NCBI GenBank assembly: GCA_028873595.1
Contig: JAPPOV010000018.1
Span: forward strand, 1 to 64,000
DNA length: 64,000 bases
Direction of reading: 5' to 3'
From: Gemmatimonadota bacterium
Lineage (GTDB): Bacteria > Gemmatimonadota > Gemmatimonadetes > Longimicrobiales > Gaopeijiaceae
The position numbers and the translations under genes are program-made. The notes under the pieces are model-generated. The model saw only the letters and a list, made by a program, of their open reading frames with translations. It searched no databases and was not told the DNA's origin. Positions 1-9,990 of this stretch are shown here, in pieces; position 1 is the stretch's first letter, and each line of letters begins with the position of its first letter.

Positions 1-2
1 GC

Positions 3-989
3 CGCCAGAACGGGGATGCGGTTCAGCAGGCGGACGCGCTACGCCTCACCGAGCACATGCACGAGCTCAACTTCAGGCCCGGTGAGCGATATCTGTACTG
101 CAATACCGCGTATATGATGCTGGCCGATATCGTGTCGCGGGCGTCCGGTATCTCGTTTCCCGAGTTCATGGCAGAGCGGGTGTTCGGCCCGTTGGGCATG
201 CATCACACGACGATCATGTCGAAGCTGGGACAATCGATCCCGCGTGTGGCAGAGTCGTATGCGCCTGACGACGAGGGCTTCGTGCGCGTCTTCGACAACA
301 GCAGCCTCTATGGCGCAGGTGGGATGTACTCCACCGTCGACGACCTCGCGCTCTGGATGAACAATTACGCAACAGGGGCGGTGGGCGGGCCCGCTGTCAT
401 CGAGGTCATGCAGGAGCAGGGCGTCCTGAATGACGGGGAAGAGCTCTCCTATGCATTCGGGATCAATGTCGGAGAACTACGTGGGCAGCGTGTCATCCGG
501 CACACCGGGTCGAGCGCGGGCTTCCGGGCGAGCTTCACCTACTTCCCGGATCTTGAGGGCGGAGTGATCACGCTCAGCAATCGCTCGAACATCGGCTCAC
601 GTATGCCGGCGGACGTGCTAGACGTCTTTTTCGGTGAGCGTCTCGACCCCGCGCCGGCCGAAGAGGAGACTGCGGAGACGAGCGAGAACGAAGAGGCTTC
701 GTCCTGGGCACCGTCGCTGGCCCAACTCGCGGACCTCGCGGGCACCTACTACAGCGAGGAGCTTCAGACCGTGTACACGCTCCATGTGGAGGGCGGGAAG
801 CTGATGGGCAGCCATCGCCGACACGGTACGTTCGAGCTCGAGCCCACCGAGGAGATGACCTTCGCGGGACCGAGCTTCTTCGGCACGGCGACGTTCGACA
901 GTGAGAATGGTCCGGACGCGTCGCAGACCTTCCGTGTCTCGAATGGTCGGGTGCTGAACCTCCTCTTCACCCGAACGGACTTCGAATGA
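3..989 (+). CDS. Serine hydrolase, class C beta-lactamase-like (5' end cut off by window edge)
   Basis: The frame is open from the first bases of the window, so the N-terminus, including the expected SxxK nucleophile motif, lies outside. Visible are the Tyr-Cys-Asn (YxN) motif in RYLYCNTAY, a glycine-rich GAGGMYSTVDDLALWM segment and an HTGSSAG stretch that takes the place of the KTG triad, all typical of the penicillin-binding-protein-like serine beta-lactamase/esterase family. A C-terminal region of about 90 residues (DLAGTYYSEEL onward) resembles the beta-strand extension often attached to secreted members. It probably hydrolyses an ester, amide or peptide in the periplasm; true beta-lactam resistance is not implied. 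Its stop overlaps the next start (ATGA), so it is translationally coupled to the amidase. Confidence 0.85.
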   Translation, partial: RQNGDAVQQADALRLTEHMHELNFRPGERYLYCNTAYMMLADIVSRASGISFPEFMAERVFGPLGMHHTTIMSKLGQSIPRVAESYAPDDEGFVRVFDNSSLYGAGGMYSTVDDLALWMNNYATGAVGGPAVIEVMQEQGVLNDGEELSYAFGINVGELRGQRVIRHTGSSAGFRASFTYFPDLEGGVITLSNRSNIGSRMPADVLDVFFGERLDPAPAEEETAETSENEEASSWAPSLAQLADLAGTYYSEELQTVYTLHVEGGKLMGSHRRHGTFELEPTEEMTFAGPSFFGTATFDSENGPDASQTFRVSNGRVLNLLFTRTDFE

Positions 990-2878
990 TCACGGGACGT
1001 GTGACCGTATTGACGGCAGTTGTCTTCTCCTTCGCATCGGACGTCCAGGCGCAGGTGACGGTCGCCGAACGTTCGATCATGGAACTGCAGGAACTCATGT
1101 CGTCCGGACAGGCCACGGCGGTGAGTATCACACAGGCGTACCTCGACCGCATCGAGGCATACGATCAGCAGGGCCCGACCATCAATGCGATGGTGTGGCT
1201 CAACCCCAACGCGCGTGCCGATGCGGAAGCGCTCGACCGTGAACGTGCTGAGCGTGGTCCACGCGGTCCACTGCATGGAATCCCAATCATCCTGAAGGAC
1301 AACTACGACACGCCCGAGATGCCCACAGCGGCGGGTACGCTTGCGTTGGCCAATCATTACGCGCCGGATGATGCCTTCCAGGTGGCCAAGCTGCGGGCCG
1401 CAGGTGCGGTCATTCTCGGCAAGGCCAACATGCATGAGCTTGCGTCGGGGATCACCACGATCTCGTCCCTCGGTGGGCAGACCCGGAACCCCTACGACCT
1501 GTCTCGGAACCCGGGCGGCTCGAGTGGTGGGACGGGCGCGGCGATCGCTGCGAGCTTCGCCGCCGTCGGGTGGGGGAGTGACACCTGTGGATCGATCCGC
1601 ATCCCTGCGGCGCAGAACGACCTTGTCGGACTCCGGCCGACGAAGGGGCTATCGAGCATCGACGGGATCATTCCACTCGCGGCGACACAGGATGTCGGTG
1701 GCCCGCTGGCGAGGACGGTGCGCGATCTCGCCATCTCCCTGGACGCGACCGTTGGGGCCGATCCGAACGATCCTGCGACCGCGATTCTTCAGGGGCGTGA
1801 CCTCCCGCGATTCGTCGACGCCCTCGATACCGACGCGCTTCGGGGCGCTCGAGTCGGCATCCTGGAAGACTACTTCGGCGACGCGCCGGAGGAAGCTGCA
1901 GCGGCTCGTCTGGTTCGAGCCGCGATCGACCAGATGGTCGAGCTGGGAGCTGATACCGTCACGGTGGAGATCCCCGACCTGAGCGAGCTCATCTCCGGTT
2001 CCGGCGTGATCGGGTTCGAGACCAAATGGGACCTCATCGACTACTTCGCGCAGACACCGGATGCGCCCGTGAGTTCGCTGGGGGAGATTCTCGAGTCCGG
2101 TCTGGTCCACGAAGCACTCACCCCAAGGATGCGCGCCCGCAACGAGTCCGAGGAGCGGAACTCCGAGGAGTACCTGGCTGCGCTCGCGAAGCGAGCCCCT
2201 CTCCGTGAGGCCGTGGAAGCGACCCTGAATCGGCACTCTCTCGACGCTCTGGTCTTCCCGACGGTTCGTACCATCCCGTCGGTGATCGGTGACCCCCAGC
2301 GGGGATCGAGCTGCAGCCTGGGCGCCAATACGGGCTTGCCTTCGATCAGTGTTCCAGTCGGCTTCACGTCCGGTGTCCCGATCGGCATGGAGTTGATGGC
2401 CAGGACGCTCGAAGACGCCCGCCTGGTCTCGATGGCATACGCGTACGAGCAGGCGACCGACCACCGGAGAGTTCCGCCGACGACTCCGACGCTCGACAAC
2501 CGAAGGGCACCCGTGCGGGTTGACCTGGCATTCCGGCCGGACGAGCCCGCTGGTGTGCTACCGAATCAGGTTTCGGGCCTTTCTCTGCAGGGCACCAGCA
2601 CCTTCGATCCGGTCACCAACCAACTCATACTCGACGTAAGGGTGGTCGGAGTCGACGCGGAGGACGTATTGGGCTTGGCCCTCCGGTTCCCTCAGGAGCG
2701 AGGGGGATGGCAAGTCGCGCACCTGATCATGCGGGCTGGTGAGGACGAGGCACTCTGGGTGGGACAACTGTCGGCCCGCCAGCGTGAACACCTCGACGCC
2801 AGCGAGCTCCATCTAGTCGTCCTGACGAAGAGTCGTCCACTCGGTGCGGCTGTCTTCGGTCTTCAACGGCGACGCTGA
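986..2878 (+). CDS. Secreted amidase-signature family hydrolase with C-terminal extension
   Basis: 630 residues. An N-terminal signal peptide ends near VQAQ (residue 23). The amidase signature fold follows with the Ser-cisSer-Lys triad visible: Lys104 in IILKDNYDT, the cis-Ser in GGSSGGTG (residues 179-180) and the nucleophile Ser203 in DTCGSIRIPA. The family hydrolyses amide bonds (peptide amides, aryl or acyl amides); the substrate cannot be told from sequence. The catalytic domain normally ends around the RRVPPTTPTL motif (about residue 505); some 120 further residues form a beta-rich domain weakly reminiscent of a CHRD domain. The start overlaps the upstream hydrolase stop by 4 bp, suggesting one secreted hydrolase operon. 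Confidence 0.9.
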   Translation: MITGRVTVLTAVVFSFASDVQAQVTVAERSIMELQELMSSGQATAVSITQAYLDRIEAYDQQGPTINAMVWLNPNARADAEALDRERAERGPRGPLHGIPIILKDNYDTPEMPTAAGTLALANHYAPDDAFQVAKLRAAGAVILGKANMHELASGITTISSLGGQTRNPYDLSRNPGGSSGGTGAAIAASFAAVGWGSDTCGSIRIPAAQNDLVGLRPTKGLSSIDGIIPLAATQDVGGPLARTVRDLAISLDATVGADPNDPATAILQGRDLPRFVDALDTDALRGARVGILEDYFGDAPEEAAAARLVRAAIDQMVELGADTVTVEIPDLSELISGSGVIGFETKWDLIDYFAQTPDAPVSSLGEILESGLVHEALTPRMRARNESEERNSEEYLAALAKRAPLREAVEATLNRHSLDALVFPTVRTIPSVIGDPQRGSSCSLGANTGLPSISVPVGFTSGVPIGMELMARTLEDARLVSMAYAYEQATDHRRVPPTTPTLDNRRAPVRVDLAFRPDEPAGVLPNQVSGLSLQGTSTFDPVTNQLILDVRVVGVDAEDVLGLALRFPQERGGWQVAHLIMRAGEDEALWVGQLSARQREHLDASELHLVVLTKSRPLGAAVFGLQRRR

Positions 2879-2960
2879 CCGGTCCGGCACACATGCGGTC
2901 GGTCCGAGAGGGCAAGAATCACCTCACGCCCGGAAGTCAGACGACCTTCGACGAGTGCGG

Positions 2961-2988
2961 TTTGCGTACACCCTGCGGACTCTATACC
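2961..2988 (+). promoter_or_regulatory. Possible sigma-70-like promoter
   Basis: A TTTGCG/TTGCGT element (2961-2967) and a TATACC element (2983-2988) lie 15-16 bp apart, about 50 bp before the start at 3038. Both hexamers are imperfect and the genus-specific promoter consensus is not known to me, so this is a weak call. Confidence 0.3.
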
Positions 2989-3037
2989 GTAACCCCGTAG
3001 CGCGGGGCGGATTGGGAATCTCATTCAGCTGGAGTGC

Positions 3038-3367
3038 ATGAACATGGTAGGCAAGGTCATACTGTACGGAGCGGTGCTGGTTGCCGCGGTTGCAACGGTA
3101 GCCCCCGATCTAACGACTTATTACGGCCTGATTCTCGTTGGAGTGGGCCTGGTCGGCGGCTTCATGGAGCCGCTCGAGGATGTCAGCCATCGGGTTGCCT
3201 ACTACGTGTTGGCTGCGGTGCTCCCCGGATTGGCGGATAGCCTCGACGCGATCCCGGTCGCGGGCGCATACGCTAACGGCTTTCTGGATCAGATCGCTGT
3301 CTTCGTCGCAGGTGTGGCGCTCGCCAACGTGATGGTGCAGATCGTCAAGCAGGTCAAGGAGGCCTAG
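3038..3367 (+). CDS. Small hydrophobic membrane protein of unknown function
   Basis: 109 residues with about three hydrophobic segments (roughly residues 5-25, 27-46 and 84-104) separated by a short loop containing MEPLEDVSHR. No catalytic motif or recognised family. It begins about 160 bp after the amidase gene and is followed by a strong hairpin terminator, so it is probably a monocistronic unit. An alternative overlapping ORF starting at 3034 in another frame is a shadow; the 3038 frame gives the membrane-like composition. Function unknown. Confidence 0.65.
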   Translation: MNMVGKVILYGAVLVAAVATVAPDLTTYYGLILVGVGLVGGFMEPLEDVSHRVAYYVLAAVLPGLADSLDAIPVAGAYANGFLDQIAVFVAGVALANVMVQIVKQVKEA

Positions 3368-3442
3368 GCAGCCTTCCTGCTCCCGGCTTCATCTGGAATG
3401 ACAGCAGATCGTTGCGTTCCGAAGGCCGCGGCTCACCGATGG

Positions 3443-3497
3443 GAACAAGAGGGACGGGGGAGACGGATCACTCACTCCCCCGTCCCCTTTTTGTTCT
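3443..3497 (+). terminator. Strong intrinsic terminator hairpin
   Basis: A perfect 12-bp GC-rich stem (GGGACGGGGGAG at 3451-3462 with its complement at 3475-3486, 12-nt loop) is followed by a T-rich tract CTTTTTGTTCT. An outer pairing of GAACAA (3443-3448) with TTGTTC (3491-3496) spans the T-tract. It terminates the unit ending with the small membrane gene at 3038-3367. It is odd in that the next start codon (3499) follows immediately. Confidence 0.85.
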
Positions 3498-3498
3498 C

Positions 3499-3885
3499 AT
3501 GGTTCGGGTACTGTTGCTCTCCGCGTTCCTTTCGGCTTCCGCGTGCTCAAGGCATGAGGGGACCGATCTTGCTGCTTTGGATGTCGTGGACAGCCTGTAC
3601 GTGGTTCCGGAAACGCTCGAGCCGTTCTCCGGCCCGGTCGTGAGATACTTCGAAGAACCGTCGGACAGAGTACAGCTCGAGGGAGGGCTTCTCGACGGGG
3701 TCTTCGATGGAGAACTTGTTGTGTATCACCGGAATGGCCGAGTGCGGTACATGGGAAGCTTCCGAGAGGGAGCGCGGTGTGGTCCTTGGACGGAGAATGC
3801 CGACTCGACCGAGACAAGGGACGTCCATGAAGGCCTCCTCCGGGAAGTCGAGACGCTCGGGTTGTACCCTCCGTGTGACGGATGA
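3499..3885 (+). CDS. Small lipoprotein with MORN-like repeat
   Basis: 128 residues. The start at 3499 gives a lipoprotein signal, MVRVLLLSAFLSASAC, with the lipobox Cys at residue 16; upstream in-frame starts (for example 3412) would put about 29 non-hydrophobic residues before the signal and read through the terminator. The middle (GLLDGVFDGELVVYHRNG, then RYMGSFREGARCG) has the Gly-x-Tyr-x-Asn-Gly rhythm of MORN-type repeats seen in YwqK-like proteins. The start codon abuts the terminator T-tract and no Shine-Dalgarno is possible there, so the true start or expression mode is uncertain. Function unknown. Confidence 0.6.
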   Translation: MVRVLLLSAFLSASACSRHEGTDLAALDVVDSLYVVPETLEPFSGPVVRYFEEPSDRVQLEGGLLDGVFDGELVVYHRNGRVRYMGSFREGARCGPWTENADSTETRDVHEGLLREVETLGLYPPCDG

Positions 3886-3901
3886 GGAGGCAGGCTGACT
3901 C

Positions 3902-4006
3902 ATGGAAGTGTGGGAAATCGCCATTCTGGTGATGATCACCGTGGGTTTCTTTTGGCTGATCATGTACGCGGCTCTTTACGCGCGTTCGAAGAAGGAAGAC
4001 GAATGA
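3902..4006 (+). CDS. 34-residue single-pass membrane protein
   Basis: A short ORF, MEVWEIAILVM..., with one hydrophobic helix (about residues 5-27) and a charged C-terminus ARSKKEDE, giving the positive-inside orientation of a tiny bitopic membrane protein. Its stop codon overlaps the start of the downstream PLP enzyme in an ATGA arrangement, which argues that it is translated. It resembles small accessory subunits of transporters or oxidases only in general architecture; no specific family is recognised. Confidence 0.55.
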   Translation: MEVWEIAILVMITVGFFWLIMYAALYARSKKEDE

Positions 4007-5166
4007 GCGACGCCCTCTCGTGTCAGCGCGAAGCGTTCCAGTTGGGGCGTAACGACCACTACTTCAATTGCGCCTATATGGGGCCGCTTCCCAGGGCTTC
4101 CGAAGAGGCCGGGTTCACTGCGATCCGCCAGAAGGCGGTCCCTACCCGGATCACTCCGCCCGATGCCTTCTGGGACACGGACGAGTTGCGACGTCTGTAT
4201 GCACAGCTCATCCACGCACCGGATCCGAGTCGGGTCGCGGTTCAGCCCGGCGTATCGTACGCGGTGGCGACGGCGGCGAAGAATCTTCCGATCACAGCCG
4301 GCCAGAACATCGTACTCACGCACGAGCAGTTTCCGGGGAACGTGTACGCATGGCATCGGCTGGCGGCCGAGGTCGGTGGAAGGGTGCGCGCCGTCGATCC
4401 CGGCGCTGGGGACGCTCGTGGCCTGCGATGGAACGAGCGACTCCTAGAGGCCATCGACTCCGACACGGCGATCGTGTCCGTGCCGAACGTCCACTGGACC
4501 GATGGGACCCTCTTCGACCTGATTGCGATCGGTGACCGTTGCCGCGACGTCGGCGCGGCTCTCGTGGTCGACGCCACGCAGTCGGTCGGTGCGCTACCCT
4601 TCGACGTTACGGCCGTCCGTCCCGACATGGTGGTATGTGCGACCTACAAGTGGCTGCTGGGCCCGTATTCCCTGGCTCTCACCTGGCTCTCGGATCGATT
4701 CGACGATGGCGTGCCGATCGAGGAGACGTGGATTGCCCGAAAGAACAGCCGAGATTTCCAGCACCTCGTGGATTACCAGGACGAGTACATTCCGGGCGCG
4801 GTCCGGTACGACATGGCCGAGCGCTCCAGCTTCTTCCTTGCTCCGATCGCACGCGCGAGCCTCGAACTCATTCTCGAGTGGACGCCCGAAGCCATCCAGG
4901 GGTACTGCCGGGAGCTGACAGCGGACTTCCTGCAAGACGCGGCCGAGCTGGGTTATTCGGTCGAGGACCAAGCGTGGCGTAGCAGCCACCTCTTTGGACT
5001 GAGGATGCCGGACGGGATCGATCTTGCCGCGCTCAAGGCGACCTTGGCAGAGCGGAATGTGTCCGCGTCACTCCGGGGAAGCGCCCTGCGGCTGTCACCC
5101 AACGTCTACAACGACGATGTCGATGTACGTGTGCTGTTCGAGGTCTTGAAGGGGGCCGTCAGCTAA
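4003..5166 (+). CDS. Class V aminotransferase-fold PLP enzyme
   Basis: 387 residues from the ATG that overlaps the preceding small ORF; the N-terminus then begins MSDALSCQREAFQLG, typical of the family. The PLP-binding core is clear: the VVDATQSVGALPFDV segment supplies the Asp and Ser/Gln contacts and CATYKWLLGP contains the Schiff-base Lys216. The family includes cysteine desulfurases, selenocysteine lyases, kynureninase and isopenicillin-N epimerase-like enzymes. I see no conserved SufS-type active-site Cys loop near the C-terminus, so an epimerase/aminotransferase-like role is as likely as a desulfurase. Cytoplasmic. Confidence 0.85.
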   Translation: MSDALSCQREAFQLGRNDHYFNCAYMGPLPRASEEAGFTAIRQKAVPTRITPPDAFWDTDELRRLYAQLIHAPDPSRVAVQPGVSYAVATAAKNLPITAGQNIVLTHEQFPGNVYAWHRLAAEVGGRVRAVDPGAGDARGLRWNERLLEAIDSDTAIVSVPNVHWTDGTLFDLIAIGDRCRDVGAALVVDATQSVGALPFDVTAVRPDMVVCATYKWLLGPYSLALTWLSDRFDDGVPIEETWIARKNSRDFQHLVDYQDEYIPGAVRYDMAERSSFFLAPIARASLELILEWTPEAIQGYCRELTADFLQDAAELGYSVEDQAWRSSHLFGLRMPDGIDLAALKATLAERNVSASLRGSALRLSPNVYNDDVDVRVLFEVLKGAVS

Positions 5167-5219
5167 CGGATGTGCGCTGACAGCTGCGCACGCGCCTCGG
5201 ACTCGATGCGTGCTCCACC

Positions 5220-5777
5220 TCAGCGCCCTTGAACGCCGAAGACGATGTTCGCCTGGGTGCCGACGGCGATGCCCTGTTCCTGAAACCACCCTTGCCGGAC
5301 TTCGAGAGCGAACATGGCCGGCGCGTCACTGGGGTACGAGTCGGTGACGAGGGGCTCCATCGCGATGATGTCGACGATCCTGTAGGACGGGTCCATATAC
5401 GCGATGTCGAGCGCCACATACGTGTTCGCCATCCAGAAGGATCGCGGCTGATTGTCCTGGAAGACGAAAAGCATCCCAGTACCGTCCGGGACCTCGTCGC
5501 GGTACATCAGACCCTGAGCCCGTTCATCTGCCGTGGCAGCGACCTCTGCGACGACTGTATCCGCTCCGAAAATCACCCACGCATAACCTGCTGGCGGCAT
5601 GGGACCGAGATCTATGGTTTCCGCGCCGGACACGCGTGTTTCCGATTCGAGCGTGTTCGCCAGGCGCTCCGTGTCCGCATCGGTGCACGCTGTGGCAGTG
5701 AGGCTGAGGGCCAGAAGCCCGAAAATGGCGCGCACACTGGCCCAATGGGCCTTGTGAAAAAGTTCACGAACGACCAT
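5220..5777 (-). CDS. DUF192-family lipoprotein
   Basis: 185 residues from an ATG at 5777 preceded by AAAGGGAG. The N-terminus is a lipoprotein signal (AIFGLLALSLTATAC). The C-terminal 120 residues match the DUF192 pattern: ERAQGLMYRDEVPDGTGM, FVFQDNQPRSFWM, then NTYVALDIAYMD. DUF192 proteins are small secreted or periplasmic proteins of unknown biochemical role, often with a conserved Met/Trp/Asn surface. It is convergent with the PLP enzyme gene and divergent from the Trm112-like gene. A longer ORF reaching 5936 has no better start. Confidence 0.85.
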   Translation of the reverse strand: MVVRELFHKAHWASVRAIFGLLALSLTATACTDADTERLANTLESETRVSGAETIDLGPMPPAGYAWVIFGADTVVAEVAATADERAQGLMYRDEVPDGTGMLFVFQDNQPRSFWMANTYVALDIAYMDPSYRIVDIIAMEPLVTDSYPSDAPAMFALEVRQGWFQEQGIAVGTQANIVFGVQGR

Positions 5778-5924
5778 ATGTAGGCTCCCTTTAAGCCCCA
5801 AACGGGTATAACTTACCGCGCCGTCGAAAGAACTGGATGATGCGGCGAGGTCAATCCCCGACGTGAGGTTACTGGTAGGTCGCCGCGGGCGACTTGTTCC
5901 AGAGGGACGTACGGAGTACCGAGC

Positions 5925-6182
5925 GTGATCGACCAAAGTCTTCTCGAAATCCTGGTGTGCCCCGAGACCAAGCAGCCGCTTCGCGTCGCGGACGTCGGGC
6001 TATTGGAGAAGGTCAATGACTTGATCTCTGCCGGTTCCGTGACGAATCGTGGCGGCGAACCCGTCACGGTCCAAATGAGCGGGGCGCTCATCCGTGAAGA
6101 CGGTGACGTCCTCTACCCGGTACGGGACGACATCCCGATCATGCTGATCGACGAGTCGATTCCACTACCCCGACAAGCATGA
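5925..6182 (+). CDS. Trm112/YcaR family small protein
   Basis: 85 residues, beginning MIDQSLLEILVCPETKQPL, the classic opening of the Trm112p-like (UPF0434/YcaR) family, and ending in the YPVRDDIPIMLIDE motif. In bacteria these small proteins are thought to act as partners of methyltransferases or to be folding accessories; most are uncharacterised. The second Cys pair of zinc-binding members is absent. The stop overlaps the start of the cytochrome c gene, so it heads or belongs to the respiratory operon. Confidence 0.85.
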   Translation: MIDQSLLEILVCPETKQPLRVADVGLLEKVNDLISAGSVTNRGGEPVTVQMSGALIREDGDVLYPVRDDIPIMLIDESIPLPRQA

Positions 6183-6820
6183 TGGTACGACTTCCGAATG
6201 CTGGAAAAGCGCTGCTGCCGCTCCTGATCATGGGTGTTGCTGCGTGCGACGCTACGCCTCCGCCCGTGGGTATGGTGCGCGGAGCGGAACTCTTCGAGAC
6301 GTGTGCGCCTTGCCACGGTGATGCCGGAGTCGGCAATCCCGACATTGCGGCTCCCGCGATCGCCGGGCTTCCTCAGTGGTACGTTGAGGAGCAGCTCCGA
6401 GGTTTTCAGAACGAATATCGTGGCGACCATGCCGGAGACCTTCCCGGTCTGCGCATGCGGCCGATGGCCGTCTCCCTCACGCGCGATGGCGACGTCGAGT
6501 CCGTGTCGCAGTATGTGGCGTCGCTCGACGCGGCCTATCCTGCCAGTACGCTGCACGGAAACGCAGGTGCCGGGGCGGCCTCGTACGTCGTGTGTGTCGC
6601 CTGTCACGGTGAGGATGGACTCGGCAATCCGGATCTGCACGCGCCTCCCATTGTGCAGCTGGACGACTGGTATCTCCTCAACCAGCTCCGGAACTTCAAG
6701 AGTGGCGCCAGGGGTGCGCGCCCTGACGACACGTGGGGCCAGACGATGCGCGTGAATTCGCTCGCTCTGACCGACGAGGCGATGCAGGACGTGATCGCCT
6801 ACGTGCAGACCCTCAGGTAG
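6179..6820 (+). CDS. Di-haem cytochrome c (c4-like) lipoprotein
   Basis: 213 residues. A signal peptide with lipobox LIMGVAAC places it on the periplasmic side of a membrane. Two repeated cytochrome c domains carry CAPCH (about residue 42) and CVACH (about residue 140), each followed by a G-E/D-A/D-G-x-G-N-P pattern and a downstream Met ligand region (LRMRPM; QTMRVN). The duplicated-domain layout is that of cytochrome c4. It likely carries electrons to the oxidase encoded just downstream. Start is ATG 6179 (overlapping the previous stop) or the adjacent ATG at 6182. Confidence 0.88.
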   Translation: MMVRLPNAGKALLPLLIMGVAACDATPPPVGMVRGAELFETCAPCHGDAGVGNPDIAAPAIAGLPQWYVEEQLRGFQNEYRGDHAGDLPGLRMRPMAVSLTRDGDVESVSQYVASLDAAYPASTLHGNAGAGAASYVVCVACHGEDGLGNPDLHAPPIVQLDDWYLLNQLRNFKSGARGARPDDTWGQTMRVNSLALTDEAMQDVIAYVQTLR

Positions 6821-6828
6821 GGGAAACC

Positions 6829-6996
6829 ATGGCTGAAGATGCAGTGACCGAAATTACTTCGGACGTGCCCGAGATTCCGGACTCCGAGAATGAGGCGATC
6901 CTGGACGCTGAGAAGACGTTCAAGATCACGGTGATCAGCTTCATCCTCTTCGCGCTCGCGGCTCTGTTCATCATCATGCGCACGAGGATGGGTTAG
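6829..6996 (+). CDS. Small single-pass membrane protein in oxidase operon
   Basis: 55 residues from an ATG preceded by AGGGGAAACC, a good ribosome binding site. An acidic soluble N-terminus (MAEDAVTEITSDVPEIP) is followed by one helix (TVISFILFALAALFIIM) and a short basic tail. It lies 8 bp after the cytochrome c gene and 4 bp before the oxidase subunit II gene, so an accessory or small structural role in the oxidase is likely. No named family recognised. Confidence 0.7.
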   Translation: MAEDAVTEITSDVPEIPDSENEAILDAEKTFKITVISFILFALAALFIIMRTRMG

Positions 6997-7000
6997 CCCG

Positions 7001-7672
7001 ATGCTCGAACTCGCACAGGCGTCGACCTACGCGGCGTCGATTGACAACCTCATTCTCCTCGTCGCGGTTCTCGTCGGCGTGTGGTTCTTTCTGGCTGAGG
7101 GCGTCTTCTTCTGGCTGATCTGGAAGTTCAGGGCGAAGCCCGGTGAAAAGACGCAGTACCTCACGGGTAAAGAGAAGCACATCAAGAAATGGATCACGAT
7201 CCCACACGCACTGGTGCTCGTGTGTGACGTCTTCATCGTCATCGGTGCCGTCCGCGTGTGGTACAACGTCAAGCAGCAGCTTCCCGAGCCCGATTCCACA
7301 ATTCGGATCATCGGTCAGCAATGGGCCTGGACGTTCCAGCACCCTGGAGCGGACAACGAGCTCGATACCGCGGACGACATCTTCACCGTGAACGATCTGC
7401 ATGTGGAAGTGGAAAAGACCTATCACTTCCAGCTGCAATCGCGAGACGTGCTCCACTCGTTCTCGGTGCCGGTCTTCCGTCTCAAGCAGGACGCCATCCC
7501 CGGTCGTTCGATCATGGGGTGGTTCACGCCGACCGAGACCGGCGAGCACGACGTTCAGTGTGCGGAGATCTGCGGCATCGGCCACGGTGTGATGGCCGCA
7601 CGGATCCACATCGAAGACGCGAACACGCACGCGGCGTGGATCTCCTCGGCGTCCGCAGCGACCACACCGTAG
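7001..7672 (+). CDS. coxB: Cytochrome c oxidase subunit II
   Basis: 223 residues. Two N-terminal transmembrane helices (about 17-40 and 64-86) precede a periplasmic cupredoxin domain. The aromatic QQWAWTF entry site and the binuclear CuA ligands (HSFSVPVFR; CAEICGIGHGVM with Cys-x3-Cys-x3-His-x2-Met) are all present. It accepts electrons from cytochrome c and passes them to haem a in subunit I. Unlike many caa3 enzymes it has no C-terminal cytochrome c domain; that domain sits on the subunit IV gene of this operon. Confidence 0.93.
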   Translation: MLELAQASTYAASIDNLILLVAVLVGVWFFLAEGVFFWLIWKFRAKPGEKTQYLTGKEKHIKKWITIPHALVLVCDVFIVIGAVRVWYNVKQQLPEPDSTIRIIGQQWAWTFQHPGADNELDTADDIFTVNDLHVEVEKTYHFQLQSRDVLHSFSVPVFRLKQDAIPGRSIMGWFTPTETGEHDVQCAEICGIGHGVMAARIHIEDANTHAAWISSASAATTP

Positions 7673-7685
7673 AGGGCGAAATTAC

Positions 7686-9406
<1,721 letters not shown>

Positions 9407-9407
<1 letters not shown>

Positions 9408-9985
9408 TGGCACACGCAAGACCGATCGCAACGACCCGTAGCGCCACCGGGATTCCGACGCCCCGACTCGCGGTGTGGTGGATCCTCGCCTCCGAGGTGG
9501 TCATTTTCGGCGGCCTGCTCGGCGCCTACCTCATGCACCGTCTAGGCCACCCTGAGTGGGCCGAGGCTGCGTCGCACACGCAGACGTGGATTGGTGCGTT
9601 GAACACCTTCGTCCTGCTCACGTCCAGCTTCACTGCGGTGCTCGCACACCAGGCGGCGGAGAAGGGCAATGGCAAGCAGGCCGCCAAGTTCCTCGGCTTC
9701 ACGATCATCGGCGCTTTGCTCTTTCTCGTCATCAAGTCGTACGAGTGGACGACCGAGATCCTCGCCGGGTACACGATCACAGCAAACAACTTCTGGTCGT
9801 TCTACTACACGGCTGCTGGCCTGCACGCGCTTCACGTGATCGCCGGAGCCATCATCATGGGCTTCGTTGCGGTTGATGCGTTCCGAGGCCGCGAACTCCA
9901 CCGCGTCGAGATCATCGGGATCTATTGGCACTTCGTCGACGTGGTCTGGATCTTCCTCTTCCCGCTTCTCTACATCGCGAAGTAG
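9407..9985 (+). CDS. coxC: Cytochrome c oxidase subunit III
   Basis: 192 residues with five predicted membrane helices. It shows the subunit III landmarks: ASEVVIFGGLLGAYL, SYEWTTEI with the conserved Glu, GLHALHVIAGA and YWHFVDVVWIFLFP near the C-terminus. Subunit III stabilises the proton uptake path of subunit I. The start ATG overlaps the coxA stop. A second, more divergent subunit III gene is found 0.8 kb downstream (10762). Confidence 0.93.
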
Positions 9986-9990
9986 GCGAC

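Noticed and set aside
2844-3041. 65-codon ORF after the amidase
   Set aside because: Overlaps the amidase end in another frame, Arg-rich composition, no ribosome site.
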